Positions 45,988 to 55,697 of a DNA stretch of 64,000 nt are shown here, in pieces. Each line of letters begins with the position of its first letter. Within the stretch, counting starts at the first letter, position 1. The notes under the pieces are model-generated. The model made no database searches. It was given only the letters and a program-made list of their open reading frames with translations, and had not been told where the DNA came from. Source of the stretch: Brevibacterium moorei (GTDB lineage Bacteria; Actinomycetota; Actinomycetes; Actinomycetales; Brevibacteriaceae); contig NZ_JANIJX010000015.1 of the NCBI RefSeq assembly GCF_024580735.1, positions 38,293 to 102,292 on the forward strand, read 5' to 3'. A program made the position numbers and the translations under genes.

Positions 45988-47973
45988 ATGAGCACAGGAT
46001 TCGACGTCGTCGAGAAGTCGATCGGCCAGCTGCTGGAGGCGCTCGCAGCGGGCCGGGTCACAAGCGTCGACCTGGTGTGCGCCTATCTCAACCGCATCGG
46101 GTACTACGACCGCACAGGACTGTGTCTCAAGGCCGTCCCCGTCCTCAACCCCGAGTGCCTGGAGGAGGCGCGCGCCTCCGATGCCCGGCGGGCCGCCGGC
46201 ACCGTGGGACCGCTCGAGGGCGTTCCGTTCACCGTCAAGGACAGCTACAAGGTCGCCGGCCTCACCGTGGCCTCGGGGTCGCCCGCGCTGGCCGACCTGG
46301 TGGCCGGACAGGACGCCCGCGCGGTCGAACTGCTGCGTGCCGCAGGCGCCGTGCTCATCGGCAAGACGAATATGCCGCCGATGGCCGCCGGCGGTGTGCA
46401 GCCGGGGCTCTACGATTACGCGCGCAGCCCGTACAACCCCGATTATCTGACCGCGGCCTACGGCTCGGGCTCGTCCAACGGCTCCGGCACGAGCACCGCG
46501 GCGAGCTTCGCCGCCTTCGGCATGGCAGAGGAGACGGTCTCCTCGGGCCGCTCGCCGGCCTCGAACAACGCGCTCGTGGCCTACACTCCCTCGCGCGGGG
46601 TGTTGTCCATTCGCGGCAATTGGCCCCTGCGCCCCACCTGCGATGTCGTCGTCCCGCACACCCGTGGGGTGGACGACCTGCTGCGGCTGCTCGAGGTGTT
46701 GGCGGTGGACGACCCGCAGACCACCGGCGACTTCTGGCGCCAGCAGAGCGCCGTCGAACTCCCCGCACCGGCGACCGTGCTGCCGGCCCCGCGCGAACGG
46801 GTTCGGCCCGCACGCTTGGACGGCCTGCGCATCGGTGTGCCGAAGATGTACATCGGCGAGGACCCCACCGCGGAAGTGCCACCGGTCATCAACCCCGCGG
46901 TGCGCGCCCTGTGGGACCGCGCAGCTGCCGATCTGCGAGGGCTCGGCGCCACCGTCGTGGCAGTCGACTTCCCCGTTGTTTCGAACTATGAGGAGGACCG
47001 GCCGAGCGCCAGGGGCATGGCCGAGCGCGGCCTGGTGCCCCCGGACTGGCGTGCAATCGAAACCGGTACCGTGGCCGCGATGGCCTTCGATCAGTTCCTG
47101 GCCGTCAATGGCGACCCGGCCCTGACCAGCTGGGCCGATGTGGACGGCGATGACGTGTTCCCCGCCCAGGACCCACTCATACCCGTGTGGATCACAATGG
47201 CCCGCGGCGGCTACGATTTCCAGCGCCTAGCCGAACTCGTCAAAGCAGGACTCCCGGAATCCTATGACGAGGTGCCGCAGCTGGCGGAGGTCCTCCGCGG
47301 ACTCGAAGCCGTGCGCCGGGTCGATCTGGAGGACTGGATGGACGGGCTCGCCCTGGACGCCATCGCATTCCCCGCCGCCGGGGACGTGGGCCGCGACGAT
47401 CTGTTCACCCGGCCGGAGAGCCACGCCGATGCATCGCGCAATGGCGTCGTGTACTCCAATGGCAACCGCGTGTTCAGGCACCTGGGCATCCCCACGGTGT
47501 CAGTGCCGATGGGCCTCATCGCCGACACCTCGATGCCGGTCAATGTGACCTTTGCCGGGCCCGCCTACACAGACGATGCCCTCTTGGACTTAGCCCATGC
47601 TTTCGAGACCGCAACCCACCGGCGTGTGCCGGCCTTCCTCACGCCCAGTCTGCCCGGCAATGTGATCGCGGCGGCCGAAACAGCACCGGGCACGACCGGA
47701 CCGGAACCGGCGGGCGCACCGGACTTCGCGGTGTCGATCGACTCCGATGAGCGCTCCTGGCTCATCACTGTGACTGTGGCCGGGGCCCCTGCTGCCGGGA
47801 CCGCGCAGGTGTGGGCCGACGGGCACATCCTGCGCCCGGTGGCCGGCTCGCCGGGCACCTTCAGCGGTCGGATCTCCCTGACGCGCAGGCGCGTGCATCC
47901 GGAGCTCCTCGTGGTCGTGCGGGCCGGCCATGCTGCTGCGGCATTCGAAACGGTCCCGCTGCCCACACGCTGA
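45988..47973 (+). CDS. Amidase (amidase-signature family) with a C-terminal extension
   Basis: 661-residue amidase. The Ser-cisSer-Lys triad can be placed: Lys in PFTVKDSYK (about residue 80), the GSGSSNGSGTSTAA loop (about 160-173) and the nucleophile region ETVSSGRSPASNN. After the catalytic domain (~to 560) there is an extra ~100-residue beta-rich part (SIDSDERSWLITVTVAGAP...) not found in ordinary amidases. The ATG at 45988 follows GGAGG; the longer frame is a shadow of the amidohydrolase. It probably releases an amine or ammonia that feeds the facing aminotransferase pathway. Confidence 0.87.
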   Translation: MSTGFDVVEKSIGQLLEALAAGRVTSVDLVCAYLNRIGYYDRTGLCLKAVPVLNPECLEEARASDARRAAGTVGPLEGVPFTVKDSYKVAGLTVASGSPALADLVAGQDARAVELLRAAGAVLIGKTNMPPMAAGGVQPGLYDYARSPYNPDYLTAAYGSGSSNGSGTSTAASFAAFGMAEETVSSGRSPASNNALVAYTPSRGVLSIRGNWPLRPTCDVVVPHTRGVDDLLRLLEVLAVDDPQTTGDFWRQQSAVELPAPATVLPAPRERVRPARLDGLRIGVPKMYIGEDPTAEVPPVINPAVRALWDRAAADLRGLGATVVAVDFPVVSNYEEDRPSARGMAERGLVPPDWRAIETGTVAAMAFDQFLAVNGDPALTSWADVDGDDVFPAQDPLIPVWITMARGGYDFQRLAELVKAGLPESYDEVPQLAEVLRGLEAVRRVDLEDWMDGLALDAIAFPAAGDVGRDDLFTRPESHADASRNGVVYSNGNRVFRHLGIPTVSVPMGLIADTSMPVNVTFAGPAYTDDALLDLAHAFETATHRRVPAFLTPSLPGNVIAAAETAPGTTGPEPAGAPDFAVSIDSDERSWLITVTVAGAPAAGTAQVWADGHILRPVAGSPGTFSGRISLTRRRVHPELLVVVRAGHAAAAFETVPLPTR

Positions 47974-47981
47974 CGCCCGAC

Positions 47982-48039
47982 ACAGCCGAGGCCCCGGCCC
48001 GGTTCCGCACATACGGATCCGGGCCGGGGCCTCGGCTGT
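47982..48039. terminator. Bidirectional terminator between amidase and aminotransferase
   Basis: A 21-bp perfect stem (47982-48002 with 48019-48039, arms beginning ACAGCCGAGG and ending CCTCGGCTGT) around a 16-nt loop, placed between convergent genes. Confidence 0.88.
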
Positions 48040-48073
48040 CCAGAGCCTGCGGAGCAGCGGGCTCGGAATCGGC

Positions 48074-49456
48074 TCAGACGGAGTAGTCCGCCTGGGTCAG
48101 GACCTCTTCGATGACGTCCAGGCCGGCGTTGAGCTCCTCCTCCGTGACGTTCAGCGGCGGAACCACGTGGATCCGGTTGAAGTTGTTGAATGGTAGGACG
48201 CCCGCGGCCTTGATCTTGGCCAGGATGTCCGCGACTTCCGGCGAGCCGCCGCCGTAGGGTGCCAGCGGTTCGCGCGATTCCTGGTCCTTGACCAGCTCGA
48301 TCGCCCAGAACATGCCGGTGCCACGGACCTCGCCCACGTGCTTGGCGTTCGCGGCGATCTTCTCCAGGCGCGGGCCCACGATCTCCTCGCCCAGTCTGGC
48401 CGCATTGTCCACCATGCCCTCGTCGGCCATCGCGTTGATGGTCGCCACGGCGGCGGCGCAGGCCAGCGGGTGGCCCGAGTAGGTCAGGCCGCCGGGGTAT
48501 GAGCGCTGGCCGAAGTGGGAGTAGATCGCATCGTTCATCACGACTCCGCCCAGGGGCACGTAACCGGAGTTCACGCCCTTGGCGAAGGTGATGACGTCGG
48601 GCACGATGCCAAAGCGTTCGAAGGCGAACCAGCTGCCGGCGCGGCCGAACCCGGCCATCACCTCGTCGGCGATGTAGACGATGCCGTACTTCGTGGCCAG
48701 TTCGCGCACGCCCTGCATGTACTCGTCACTGGGGATCATGATGCCGGCGGTGCCGGGAATCGACTCCAGGATGATGGCGGCGATGGTCTCCGGGCCCTCC
48801 AGCTGGATGGTCCGTTCCAGATGGTGCAGGGCCCGGCGGGTCTCCTGTTCCTCGGTCTGCGCATCGAATTCGGAGCGGTAGAGGAATGGGCCGAAGAAGT
48901 GCACAACGCCCGAGTCGGCGGTGTCGCTGGGGATCCGGCGGGGGTCGCCGGTGACGTTGACGGCCAGGTCGGTCCCACCGTGGTAGCTGTGGTAGCGCGA
49001 GAGCACCTTGCGCCGGCCGGTGAACTGGCGGGCCATCCGGATCGCGTGCTCATTGGCGTCCGCGCCGGCATTGGTGAAGAACACGTGGTCGAGCCCGGCG
49101 GGGGTGCGTTCGGTGATGAGCCGGGCGGCCTCGGAGCGGGCGGCATTGGCGTGGGCCGGGTTGATGGTGCACAACAGGTCCGCCTGGTCCTTGATCGCCT
49201 GGACGACTGCCGGGTGCTGGTGGCCGATGTTCGTGTTGACCAGCTGACTGGTGAAGTCCAGGTAGCGCTTGCCGTCGCCGTCGAAGACATAGGAGCCCTG
49301 TGCGCGGGAGACGACCATGGGGGTGATCTGCTGCTGGGCCGACCATGAGTGGAACACATGTGCACGGTCCAGCTCATAGGCGCGCTGGGATTCTGCGACG
49401 ATGGCTGCGGTTTCCTCCGGAGACAGTTCCGGGGCGTTGGCGGGCATAGCGGTCAC
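48074..49456 (-). CDS. Class III aminotransferase (PLP-dependent omega-aminotransferase)
   Basis: 460-residue fold-type I aminotransferase. PLP contacts: NAGADANEHAIRMAR, the aromatic YHSYHGG, IADEVMAGFGR (Asp to pyridine N) and Schiff-base Lys in ITFAKGVNSGYVPLGGV (about residue 288). SGHPLACAAAVATI is typical of the class. Related enzymes use omega-amino acids such as beta-alanine or GABA, or putrescine. The GTG at 49456 is supported by AAGGAA 9 nt upstream; the frame's earlier ATG is unlikely. It faces the permease/amidohydrolase/amidase set. Confidence 0.9.
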   Translation of the reverse strand: MTAMPANAPELSPEETAAIVAESQRAYELDRAHVFHSWSAQQQITPMVVSRAQGSYVFDGDGKRYLDFTSQLVNTNIGHQHPAVVQAIKDQADLLCTINPAHANAARSEAARLITERTPAGLDHVFFTNAGADANEHAIRMARQFTGRRKVLSRYHSYHGGTDLAVNVTGDPRRIPSDTADSGVVHFFGPFLYRSEFDAQTEEQETRRALHHLERTIQLEGPETIAAIILESIPGTAGIMIPSDEYMQGVRELATKYGIVYIADEVMAGFGRAGSWFAFERFGIVPDVITFAKGVNSGYVPLGGVVMNDAIYSHFGQRSYPGGLTYSGHPLACAAAVATINAMADEGMVDNAARLGEEIVGPRLEKIAANAKHVGEVRGTGMFWAIELVKDQESREPLAPYGGGSPEVADILAKIKAAGVLPFNNFNRIHVVPPLNVTEEELNAGLDVIEEVLTQADYSV

Positions 49457-49599
49457 ACTATCTTTTTCCTTCTGGTGGAAAGGGCGGGGTTTGCGACGCG
49501 GCTCACAGAACCACCGTCGAGGACATCGTAGATCACAGCGCCGGGCAGCGTGAAGCCCTGTCCGCATCCTGTCCGTGTGCACCCGCTAGGCTGGCCGGT

Positions 49600-50214
49600 A
49601 TGCCCCTGTACAGCCTGGCCGAACCCGTTGCAGCCGAACTGGAGATCAAGCGCTCCCGCTTCTTGACCGTGGTCGCGCCGGTGGCCGACGAGCCCGCCGC
49701 CAGGGCCGTCGTCGCAGCGGCGCGCGCGGACCATCCGAAGGCGCGCCACCACTGCTCGGCCTTCGTCCTGGGCCCCGCACCGCAGGTGCGCCGGTCCAGC
49801 GACGACGGGGAGCCCTCAGGTACTGCCGGCATCCCGATGCTCGATGTGTTGGTGGGCCGTGAACTGACCGATGTGGTCGCCGTTGTCACCCGCTACTTCG
49901 GTGGGACCCTGTTGGGCGCAGGCGGTCTGGTCCGCGCCTACGGCGGGGCGGTCTCGGCCGCACTCGAGGACGCGGTGATCACCACCAGGGACCTGCTGGT
50001 CCCGCTGACCGTCACCGTCCCCTACGCCCTGGCCGAGCTGCTGCGCGCCCGCATCGGGCAGGCCGGCTGGCGGGTGCTCGACCAGCGGTTCGCCGCCGAG
50101 GTGACCCTGACCTTCGCCGTACCGCGGGATGCGGTCCCCGACGCCAGGGCCGCGGTGGCCGATTTGTCGGCCGGGCGCATCGAGCCCGTGGAGGGCCGGG
50201 CCGATTGGCTCTGA
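49600..50214 (+). CDS. YigZ/IMPACT family protein
   Basis: 204-residue two-domain protein. The N-terminal UPF0029 domain shows KRSRFLTVVAP, HHCSAFVLG, SDDGEPSGTAGIPML and VTRYFGGTLLGAGGLVRAY. The C-terminal part is DUF1949-like. The eukaryotic IMPACT relative regulates translation; the bacterial role is uncertain. TAGGCT at 49587-49592 lies 7 nt before the ATG, a leaderless arrangement. Confidence 0.9.
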   Translation: MPLYSLAEPVAAELEIKRSRFLTVVAPVADEPAARAVVAAARADHPKARHHCSAFVLGPAPQVRRSSDDGEPSGTAGIPMLDVLVGRELTDVVAVVTRYFGGTLLGAGGLVRAYGGAVSAALEDAVITTRDLLVPLTVTVPYALAELLRARIGQAGWRVLDQRFAAEVTLTFAVPRDAVPDARAAVADLSAGRIEPVEGRADWL

Positions 50215-50268
50215 ACCGATCGCGCGCAGACCCACACAAGCCGGCTCCACTCCCCTAGACTGGGGAAC

Positions 50269-50850
50269 ATGAACGCAGCCGACAACGCCGCAGATCCCCT
50301 CGAATCACCGTCCCTCGAACCGCTGCGCACGGCGCTCGAGTCGTCCGGTGCACTGAGCAATGTGCACGCAGCGGATGGAATCGTGTTCGGCCTGGCCGAT
50401 CTAGCCGCCGTCGACGCACAGCTGATCGTCAATGTGGACCCGGAATTGGAAGAGCGCACCGCAGCGCAAATCGACTCCGCGGTGCTCATCGGACACATCA
50501 AGGGGCTGTTGGCCCAGACCCCGGAGGATTGGCAGGCCATCGTCGAGGCCACGATCGACGAACTGATCGAAGCCGAGGAATTCGAAGAGGAATCCGCGCA
50601 GGACGAGGACCTGATGGCGGCCCTGCGCGACGATATGGAGCTGACCAGCGTGGCGGTGCTCCACGAGGCGGTGCTGCTCGAGTTCGCCGCGGAGGAAACC
50701 CTCCCGGATCATTGGGTGCGGGTGCAGCTGGACGAGGACCTCGACGTCTTCGCGGCGATGCTCGATGAGAAGGACGAGGACGAAGACGACACCCTGGTCT
50801 TCGACTCACTCGACGACCTACTGGCCCATCTGGAGGGCGAGGAGCCCTGA
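50269..50850 (+). CDS. Acidic conserved hypothetical protein
   Basis: 193-residue soluble, strongly acidic protein without a family I recognise. Helical C-terminal half with acidic runs (DEKDEDEDDTLVFDSLDDLLAHLEGEE). TAGACT at 50256-50261 precedes the ATG by 7 nt, so it has its own leaderless promoter although it follows YigZ by 54 bp. Confidence 0.65.
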   Translation: MNAADNAADPLESPSLEPLRTALESSGALSNVHAADGIVFGLADLAAVDAQLIVNVDPELEERTAAQIDSAVLIGHIKGLLAQTPEDWQAIVEATIDELIEAEEFEEESAQDEDLMAALRDDMELTSVAVLHEAVLLEFAAEETLPDHWVRVQLDEDLDVFAAMLDEKDEDEDDTLVFDSLDDLLAHLEGEEP

Positions 50851-50874
50851 GCTCGAGCGAGGCTGTGCCAGGCC

Positions 50875-51372
50875 CTAGTCGAGCGTGGCGATCTTCGCGC
50901 AGGTCGCGTTGGTGATCTCCAGGAAGGCCGTCGGGGTCAGTTCGATGTCCAGGCCGCGCCGGCCCCCGGACACGAAGATCGTCTCATGGTCCTTGATCGT
51001 GTGGTCGGCCACCACCAGCAGCTGCTTGCGTTGGCCCAGCGGGCTGACCCCACCCGCCACATAGCCGGTGGTCCTTTCGGCCTCGGCCAGACCCGCCAGT
51101 TCTGCGCGCTTGCCGCCGGCCGCCTGGGCCAGGGCCTTGAGGTCGAGCTGACCCGACACCGGCACGATCGCGTTGACCAGTGCGCCGTCGACGGAGATGA
51201 CCAGCGTTTTGAACACGCGATCGGCGGACACGCCCAGCGCATGAGCGGCTTCCGGCCCGTACTGGCGCACATTCGGATCGTGCTCGAACTCATGCACCTC
51301 ATAGGCCATTCCCGAGGCATTGAGAATGCGCAGAGCGGGTGTGGCTCCCCCGCGGGATCGTGTTGCAGTCAC
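50875..51372 (-). CDS. ybaK: Cys-tRNA(Pro)/Cys-tRNA deacylase YbaK
   Basis: 165-residue trans-editing enzyme that removes mischarged cysteine from tRNA-Pro. YbaK features: VFKTLVISVDG, LDLKALAQAAGGKRAELA, GYVAGGVSPLGQRK and a C-terminal GLDIELTP. The catalytic Lys is expected in the KTL segment. GTG start with GGAGG about 9 nt upstream. Confidence 0.9.
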   Translation of the reverse strand: MTATRSRGGATPALRILNASGMAYEVHEFEHDPNVRQYGPEAAHALGVSADRVFKTLVISVDGALVNAIVPVSGQLDLKALAQAAGGKRAELAGLAEAERTTGYVAGGVSPLGQRKQLLVVADHTIKDHETIFVSGGRRGLDIELTPTAFLEITNATCAKIATLD

Positions 51373-51514
51373 TGGCTACCTCCGCTTCGGGCTCGGATTA
51401 CTCGGCCGCCTCGGCGATCCGGTTTTCGGCCCGAATGTAGAATCACTCGTTTCCTAGCTGCTTGAAACTCTAAGCGACGTGGCGGACACGGACAAAATCG
51501 CGTCATTCGGTGTA

Positions 51515-51871
51515 TTAGCCCCAACCCAGCTCGTGCAGGCGGTCTTCGTCGACACCGAAGTGATGGGCGATCTCGTGGACGATGGTAATGAAGATTTCAT
51601 CGGCCAGTTCTCCCTCGTCGGCACACATCGCGACCAGGTTGTTCTTGAACAGGCTGATGGTGTCCGGCGGCATGAACCCGTAATCGCCCGTCCGCTCCGT
51701 GAGGGCGATGCCGTCATAAAGGCCCAGCAGCTCGGGGTCCTCGGGCGGAGCATCGTCGGCGACGAACAGGGCGACATTGTCCATATGCGCTGCGACCTCC
51801 GCCGGCAGGCGATCCATGGCGTGGGCCACCAGGTCGTCGAAGAGCTCATCGGAGACGGCGTCAAGATCCAT
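51515..51871 (-). CDS. Metallopeptidase family protein (zincin_1)
   Basis: 118-residue single-domain zincin. Metal motif HEIAHHFGVDEDRLHELG matches HExxHxxG with a following acidic ligand. The N-terminal half (ELLGLYDGIALTERTGDYG, PDTISLFKNNL) is typical of this small actinobacterial family. Substrate unknown. TAGACT lies 6 nt before the ATG, implying leaderless transcription. Confidence 0.88.
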   Translation of the reverse strand: MDLDAVSDELFDDLVAHAMDRLPAEVAAHMDNVALFVADDAPPEDPELLGLYDGIALTERTGDYGFMPPDTISLFKNNLVAMCADEGELADEIFITIVHEIAHHFGVDEDRLHELGWG

Positions 51872-51952
51872 CCGATCAGTCTACGGGCGGCACTCACCTG
51901 ATGCCTGAAACACCCCTACACGAGTGGTGACAGAGCTCACCCCCGATCGATT

Positions 51953-51982
51953 TTGCATTAGCGGTTCGTTTCGGGATAAGCT
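51953..51982 (+). promoter_or_regulatory. Probable promoter of the tRNA cluster
   Basis: TTGCAT (51953-51958) and TAAGCT (51977-51982) are separated by 18 bp, about 60 bp before tRNA-Glu. Confidence 0.55.
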
Positions 51983-52042
51983 TACGGAGGTTCAAGCGAA
52001 CAGGGCGTAAATGCCTGGTTAGCTCGAACAGGAGAAATCCGG

Positions 52043-52115
<73 letters not shown>

Positions 52116-52149
52116 CGACTGGAACGGAAGTTCCAGACAATAGAATAAT

Positions 52150-52223
52150 GGCCCTGTGGCGCAGTTGGTTAGCGCGCCGCCCTGTCACGGCGGAGGTCGA
52201 GGGTTCAAGTCCCTTCAGGGTCG
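52150..52223 (+). tRNA. tRNA-Asp (GTC), copy 1
   Basis: Acceptor GGCCCTG pairs with CAGGGTC, anticodon loop CTGTCAC in stem CCGCC/GGCGG, T-arm AGGGTTCAAGTCCCT, discriminator G. Confidence 0.95.
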
Positions 52224-52276
52224 CGAAGACGTGGTTCTTCTTCAGAAGAGCTCGTTTTCACGAGAAAATTGAATAT

Positions 52277-52349
52277 GGCTCTGTAGCTCAGTTGGTAGAG
52301 CGTTCGACTGAAAATCGAAAGGTCACCGGATCGACGCCGGTCGGAGCCA
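52277..52349 (+). tRNA. tRNA-Phe (GAA)
   Basis: Acceptor GGCTCTG pairs with CGGAGCC (one T-G), anticodon loop CTGAAAA in stem TTCGA/TCGAA, discriminator A. It lies between the two tRNA-Asp copies. Confidence 0.95.
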
Positions 52350-52394
52350 CTGCTTCTTCGAAGCAATCGCCCCTTGTGGGCACAAGTGAATAAT

Positions 52395-52468
52395 GGCCCT
52401 GTGGCGCAGTTGGTTAGCGCGCCGCCCTGTCACGGCGGAGGTCGAGGGTTCAAGTCCCTTCAGGGTCG
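52395..52468 (+). tRNA. tRNA-Asp (GTC), copy 2
   Basis: Sequence identical to the copy at 52150-52223 over all 74 bases, including a few flanking bases (AATAAT before it). It indicates duplication within the cluster. Confidence 0.95.
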
Positions 52469-52478
52469 CCATTTCACG

Positions 52479-52511
52479 ATGGGCCCGGTTCTTCGGAACC
52501 GGGCCCATTTT
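52479..52511 (+). terminator. Terminator of the tRNA cluster
   Basis: Perfect arms ATGGGCCCGGTT and AACCGGGCCCAT around CTTCGG, followed by TTT. It also separates the cluster from the convergent DUF3152 gene. Confidence 0.88.
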
Positions 52512-52541
52512 CATTTCCGCCTCCTGCACCACAGGTTTCTC

Positions 52542-53252
52542 CTACTTCACTGCGGGCCAGCCGTTCGGCTTGCATCCGTGCAGCCCCTTGGTCTGCTGCA
52601 TCATCAACGGCGCGGTCCGGCCCTTGCCTCCGCAATAGGCATGGCCATGTCCCAGGGCGTGGCCGACCTCGTGATTGACCAGATACTGCCGGTACTGGGT
52701 CAAGGAGCCGAACCCCTTTGCGGCTCCAACCCACCGGCGCGCGTTGAAGATGACATTGCGGCCGTTGCGACACGACAGCTTGCCCACCGTATTCAATGGC
52801 AGGCACATCCGGTCGGTGGTGTCGGGACTGGCGATATTGACCACGACATCGGCTGTTGCCGCCTTGGGCACCAGGGCGAAGCGCACTCCGTCCAGCTGCT
52901 GCCAGCTCCGCTTATCGCGCAGGGTGGCCATGATGAAGCCGGTGGCCTCGGCCCCGTCGATCGGCAGATTCGACTCCACGCGGACGGCCACATCGACCCG
53001 GCGACCCTTCCCCCTGGCCTTGGAGCCCTTGTGCACCGCCTGCCATTTGCCGCTGCCGTGGGCCGGGATCTTCGGCGCGGCAACGGGCGTCGGGGCCGCG
53101 GCGGTGGGCGTGGCCGGCGCGGACGATGCCCGAGTCGATGCAGCCGTGGACTCCCCCGCCCCCGTTCGCCCGGAACCGGGCTCACCGGAACCCGCGCAGC
53201 CGGTCAGCACTGCCAGGACCAGCACGGCCACCGCCGCGGCGCCCCTTCTCAT
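52542..53252 (-). CDS. DUF3152 lipoprotein, predicted zinc metallopeptidase
   Basis: 236-residue exported protein. Signal peptide with lipobox LTGC, Ser/Ala/Thr/Pro-rich linker to about residue 60, then DUF3152 with the zinc motif [16 protein letters not shown] (HExxH plus a third His) and paired cysteines (RMCLPLN/LSCRNG, YCGGKG/HGCKPNG). The domain is actinobacterial and presumed proteolytic; no substrate is known. ATG at 53252 or GTG at 53261 are both possible. It follows the DUF5129 gene by 14 bp on the same strand. Confidence 0.82.
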   Translation of the reverse strand: MRRGAAAVAVLVLAVLTGCAGSGEPGSGRTGAGESTAASTRASSAPATPTAAAPTPVAAPKIPAHGSGKWQAVHKGSKARGKGRRVDVAVRVESNLPIDGAEATGFIMATLRDKRSWQQLDGVRFALVPKAATADVVVNIASPDTTDRMCLPLNTVGKLSCRNGRNVIFNARRWVGAAKGFGSLTQYRQYLVNHEVGHALGHGHAYCGGKGRTAPLMMQQTKGLHGCKPNGWPAVK

Positions 53253-53266
53253 TCCCCGCACTGTGC

Positions 53267-54796
53267 TCAGAACCTCGAAGAACTGCCGGAACCGGAGAAA
53301 CCGCCGCCAGAGGAGCCGTAGCCGGTTGACGAACCCGATGAGGACGACGAGCTCTGCTGCGCGCGCTGATAGTTGTGCTGACCGTTGACGTAGCCGATCA
53401 TGAAGGCAGTGGGGGTGGAGAAGTATGGACGGTCGTAATAGCCGGTGATCGACCGCGAGGCCCCATTTGCCCGACTCTGCTCCTTGTCGATCGCCTTCGA
53501 GATGTAGCGGCCGGCCCCTCCCGCATATGCGGTGCCCCGCGCCTGTAGTTCCTGGGTCTGTGCGCTCAAGCGCTTCCGCAGATCCGCGATCCGGTCTAGG
53601 CACTGCACGATGTTCTCGCCGCCCCCTTCTATTCCGGAGCGTCTGATGTCCTCGAGTTCGGCCTCGCCGGCGGCTCCGAAGCGTTTGAACTCCTCCGCCC
53701 GCTGCACGCCGACGCGGTTGGCCAACCGCGGATCGGCGAAACCGCGCAGGGCCCGGCCCGTCTCGTTGATCTCCTCAGTCCAGATCTGTTCCCAGCTGGA
53801 GTCGCGGTTGTAGAGCACGATGGCGTTCTGGAGCATATGTGTGGCATCCACGATGGTGTCGACGTTTCCGGCGAAATCCTTCAGCCGCGAGGTCATCCGG
53901 CCGTTGACGGGACTGATCACGGGCCAGGCGAAGGCGTTGAGTGCCGTGCGCTGGCTCAGGCTGTCATCGTAGATGCGCAGAACCTCCCCGGCGGTGGCGC
54001 GGATCTTCTCCCCCAGGCCGACGTCGGGGATCTCCTGCGCGGCGGTGACCCGGTCGTTGACCCCGACCGTGGTGGAGTCGAACTTCCCGGCCGCCATCAC
54101 GAAGCCCTTGCGCAACAGCAGCGCGCCCGCACCGTTGAGGGCGAAGGCGACGACGAAGATACCCGGGATGATGAGGGCCAACAGTGGCGTCTTATACCAG
54201 GGCCGGGCCATCAAGTCCGCTGCCGCCCTGGTGACCTGCACGGCTCCCTCGGTCCAGTCCATCCGCTTGAAGGCATCCGATCCGGCCTGCTGAATCTTCT
54301 TCTCCCGATCGTGCCCGTCGCCCGACTCCACCCGAACGTCCTCGCCGAAGTAGGTCCCGACCTGGCCGGAGCCGGTCACCTCATTGCTCTCCACCGAAAC
54401 GGTGAGGATGAAGGTGCCATCCGCCCACTTCCTCCCATCCGGTGACAGCAGATTCATATCGGGATTGGAGCGGGCCCACTTCAGGGTCTCCTCGTTGAGC
54501 TTGTCCGCATAATCCCCCGTGCGGAACCAGACGACCACACGAACCGGCCGGTGGAATCGCAGCTTCCCGACCTCTTCCTTGAGCAGAGTGGGATCCGCTG
54601 CATCAGCCTGTTCGACCACCTCGACTGAACTGGGCGCTGCCGTCGGCCTGGCCATCACCGCCCACCCGATGCCCAGCGCGACGAAGACCACTGCGAGCGC
54701 AAAGGAGGCCCACGCAGACAACCTCGCCCGACGGGCGAAGGGCGCATCCGTAGTCGATTCGGGTGAGGCCTGCGAGTTCGAAGCGGAAGCGGTCAT
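53267..54796 (-). CDS. DUF5129 membrane protein
   Basis: 509 residues. A short cytoplasmic N-terminus, helix ~28-50, an extracytoplasmic domain ([26 protein letters not shown]...) resembling the TPM-like fold of DUF5129, a second helix ~210-230 and a long helical cytoplasmic region. The C-terminal tail is a Ser/Gly/Tyr low-complexity stretch (about 475-509). Function unknown. TAGGCT lies 6 nt before the ATG (leaderless). Downstream lies the DUF3152 lipoprotein. Confidence 0.78.
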   Translation of the reverse strand: MTASASNSQASPESTTDAPFARRARLSAWASFALAVVFVALGIGWAVMARPTAAPSSVEVVEQADAADPTLLKEEVGKLRFHRPVRVVVWFRTGDYADKLNEETLKWARSNPDMNLLSPDGRKWADGTFILTVSVESNEVTGSGQVGTYFGEDVRVESGDGHDREKKIQQAGSDAFKRMDWTEGAVQVTRAAADLMARPWYKTPLLALIIPGIFVVAFALNGAGALLLRKGFVMAAGKFDSTTVGVNDRVTAAQEIPDVGLGEKIRATAGEVLRIYDDSLSQRTALNAFAWPVISPVNGRMTSRLKDFAGNVDTIVDATHMLQNAIVLYNRDSSWEQIWTEEINETGRALRGFADPRLANRVGVQRAEEFKRFGAAGEAELEDIRRSGIEGGGENIVQCLDRIADLRKRLSAQTQELQARGTAYAGGAGRYISKAIDKEQSRANGASRSITGYYDRPYFSTPTAFMIGYVNGQHNYQRAQQSSSSSSGSSTGYGSSGGGFSGSGSSSRF

Positions 54797-54878
54797 GGCC
54801 CCAGCCTACTTGGCCGTTCCCCTTATGTGCGCGAGGCCACCGTGGATACCCGGGGGCCGCGCCAAGCCCATGGGTTGT

Positions 54879-55697
54879 TCAGGCCTTGTAATAGCACAGT
54901 TGAGTAGTGGTCGCCAGCAGGCTGCCGTCGGCTCCCCAGATCTGCGCGCGCTGATCGGCCAGGCCGGAGAAGAATTGGGTGGCCCGCACCGTGCACAGCA
55001 GATACTCCCCCTGCTCTGCCAGCACGTCCGGGCCCGCATGGAAGTAACTGGTCAGGGTGACGGTGCCGGCGGGGACCGCGCGGCCCAGACGGTTGAAGAT
55101 CCGGGGTCCGAAGATATCGCAGGCCGAGGCCAGGGCCGGATAGTCCCAGCCCCGTGGACGGGCGTGGCGCACCCAGACGGTGGTGGTCGAATCGGGCGAG
55201 GCCTCGGCGCCGTCGACGGGGAACGCTCCCGTTACGAAGCGCATCTCGTAGTTGTCCAGCCAGGCGAGGCCGCGCACGGGCTTCGCCACGGGGACCTCCG
55301 CGGGCGCCGGTGCCACCGGTCCGGTTACCTCCAAGTCCGTCCAGCCACCCCGTTCGACAGCGGTCAGAGCGGAGCCGGTGAGCACGGTGGACCCGTTCTG
55401 TTCGACCGTGCACGTCCAGTGCTGGTTCGAGTTGTTCGTGCGCACGGGCGTCCGATGCAGCTCGTAGGAGCCATCGGCGACGGGCGCCGCGTAGTTCAGG
55501 GTCAGCGCGACCGGTCTGCCGTGGACCCGCTGATCACGTTCGATGGCCGCGACGACGGTGGCCGCGGTCGCTCCGCCATAGGGTCCGACCATGTTCGCAA
55601 ACGCTGGATCAGTGGCTGCCCGTACAGTATCGACATCGACGTCCGACGTCCCGATGACCCGGTCAAGGGGGTGCGCATCCGCACGAGCATCATTCAT
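54879..55697 (-). CDS. TesB-like acyl-CoA thioesterase
   Basis: 272 residues with the double hot-dog layout of 4HBT_3/TesB enzymes, which hydrolyse acyl-CoA. N-terminal hot-dog includes NMVGPYGGATAATVVAAI and GRPVALTLNYAAPV. The C-terminal one has LASACDIFGPRIFN and VTLTSYFHAGPDVLAEQGEYLLCTV. The ATG follows TAAGCT by 6 nt; a GAGGA overlaps the spacer, so leaderless and ribosome-site initiation cannot be separated. Divergent from the LuxR gene. Confidence 0.82.
   Translation of the reverse strand: MNDARADAHPLDRVIGTSDVDVDTVRAATDPAFANMVGPYGGATAATVVAAIERDQRVHGRPVALTLNYAAPVADGSYELHRTPVRTNNSNQHWTCTVEQNGSTVLTGSALTAVERGGWTDLEVTGPVAPAPAEVPVAKPVRGLAWLDNYEMRFVTGAFPVDGAEASPDSTTTVWVRHARPRGWDYPALASACDIFGPRIFNRLGRAVPAGTVTLTSYFHAGPDVLAEQGEYLLCTVRATQFFSGLADQRAQIWGADGSLLATTTQLCYYKA

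Noticed and set aside
52148..52638. Short frames running through the tRNA cluster
   Set aside because: They are translations of the tRNA genes and repeat the same peptide at each tRNA-Asp copy.
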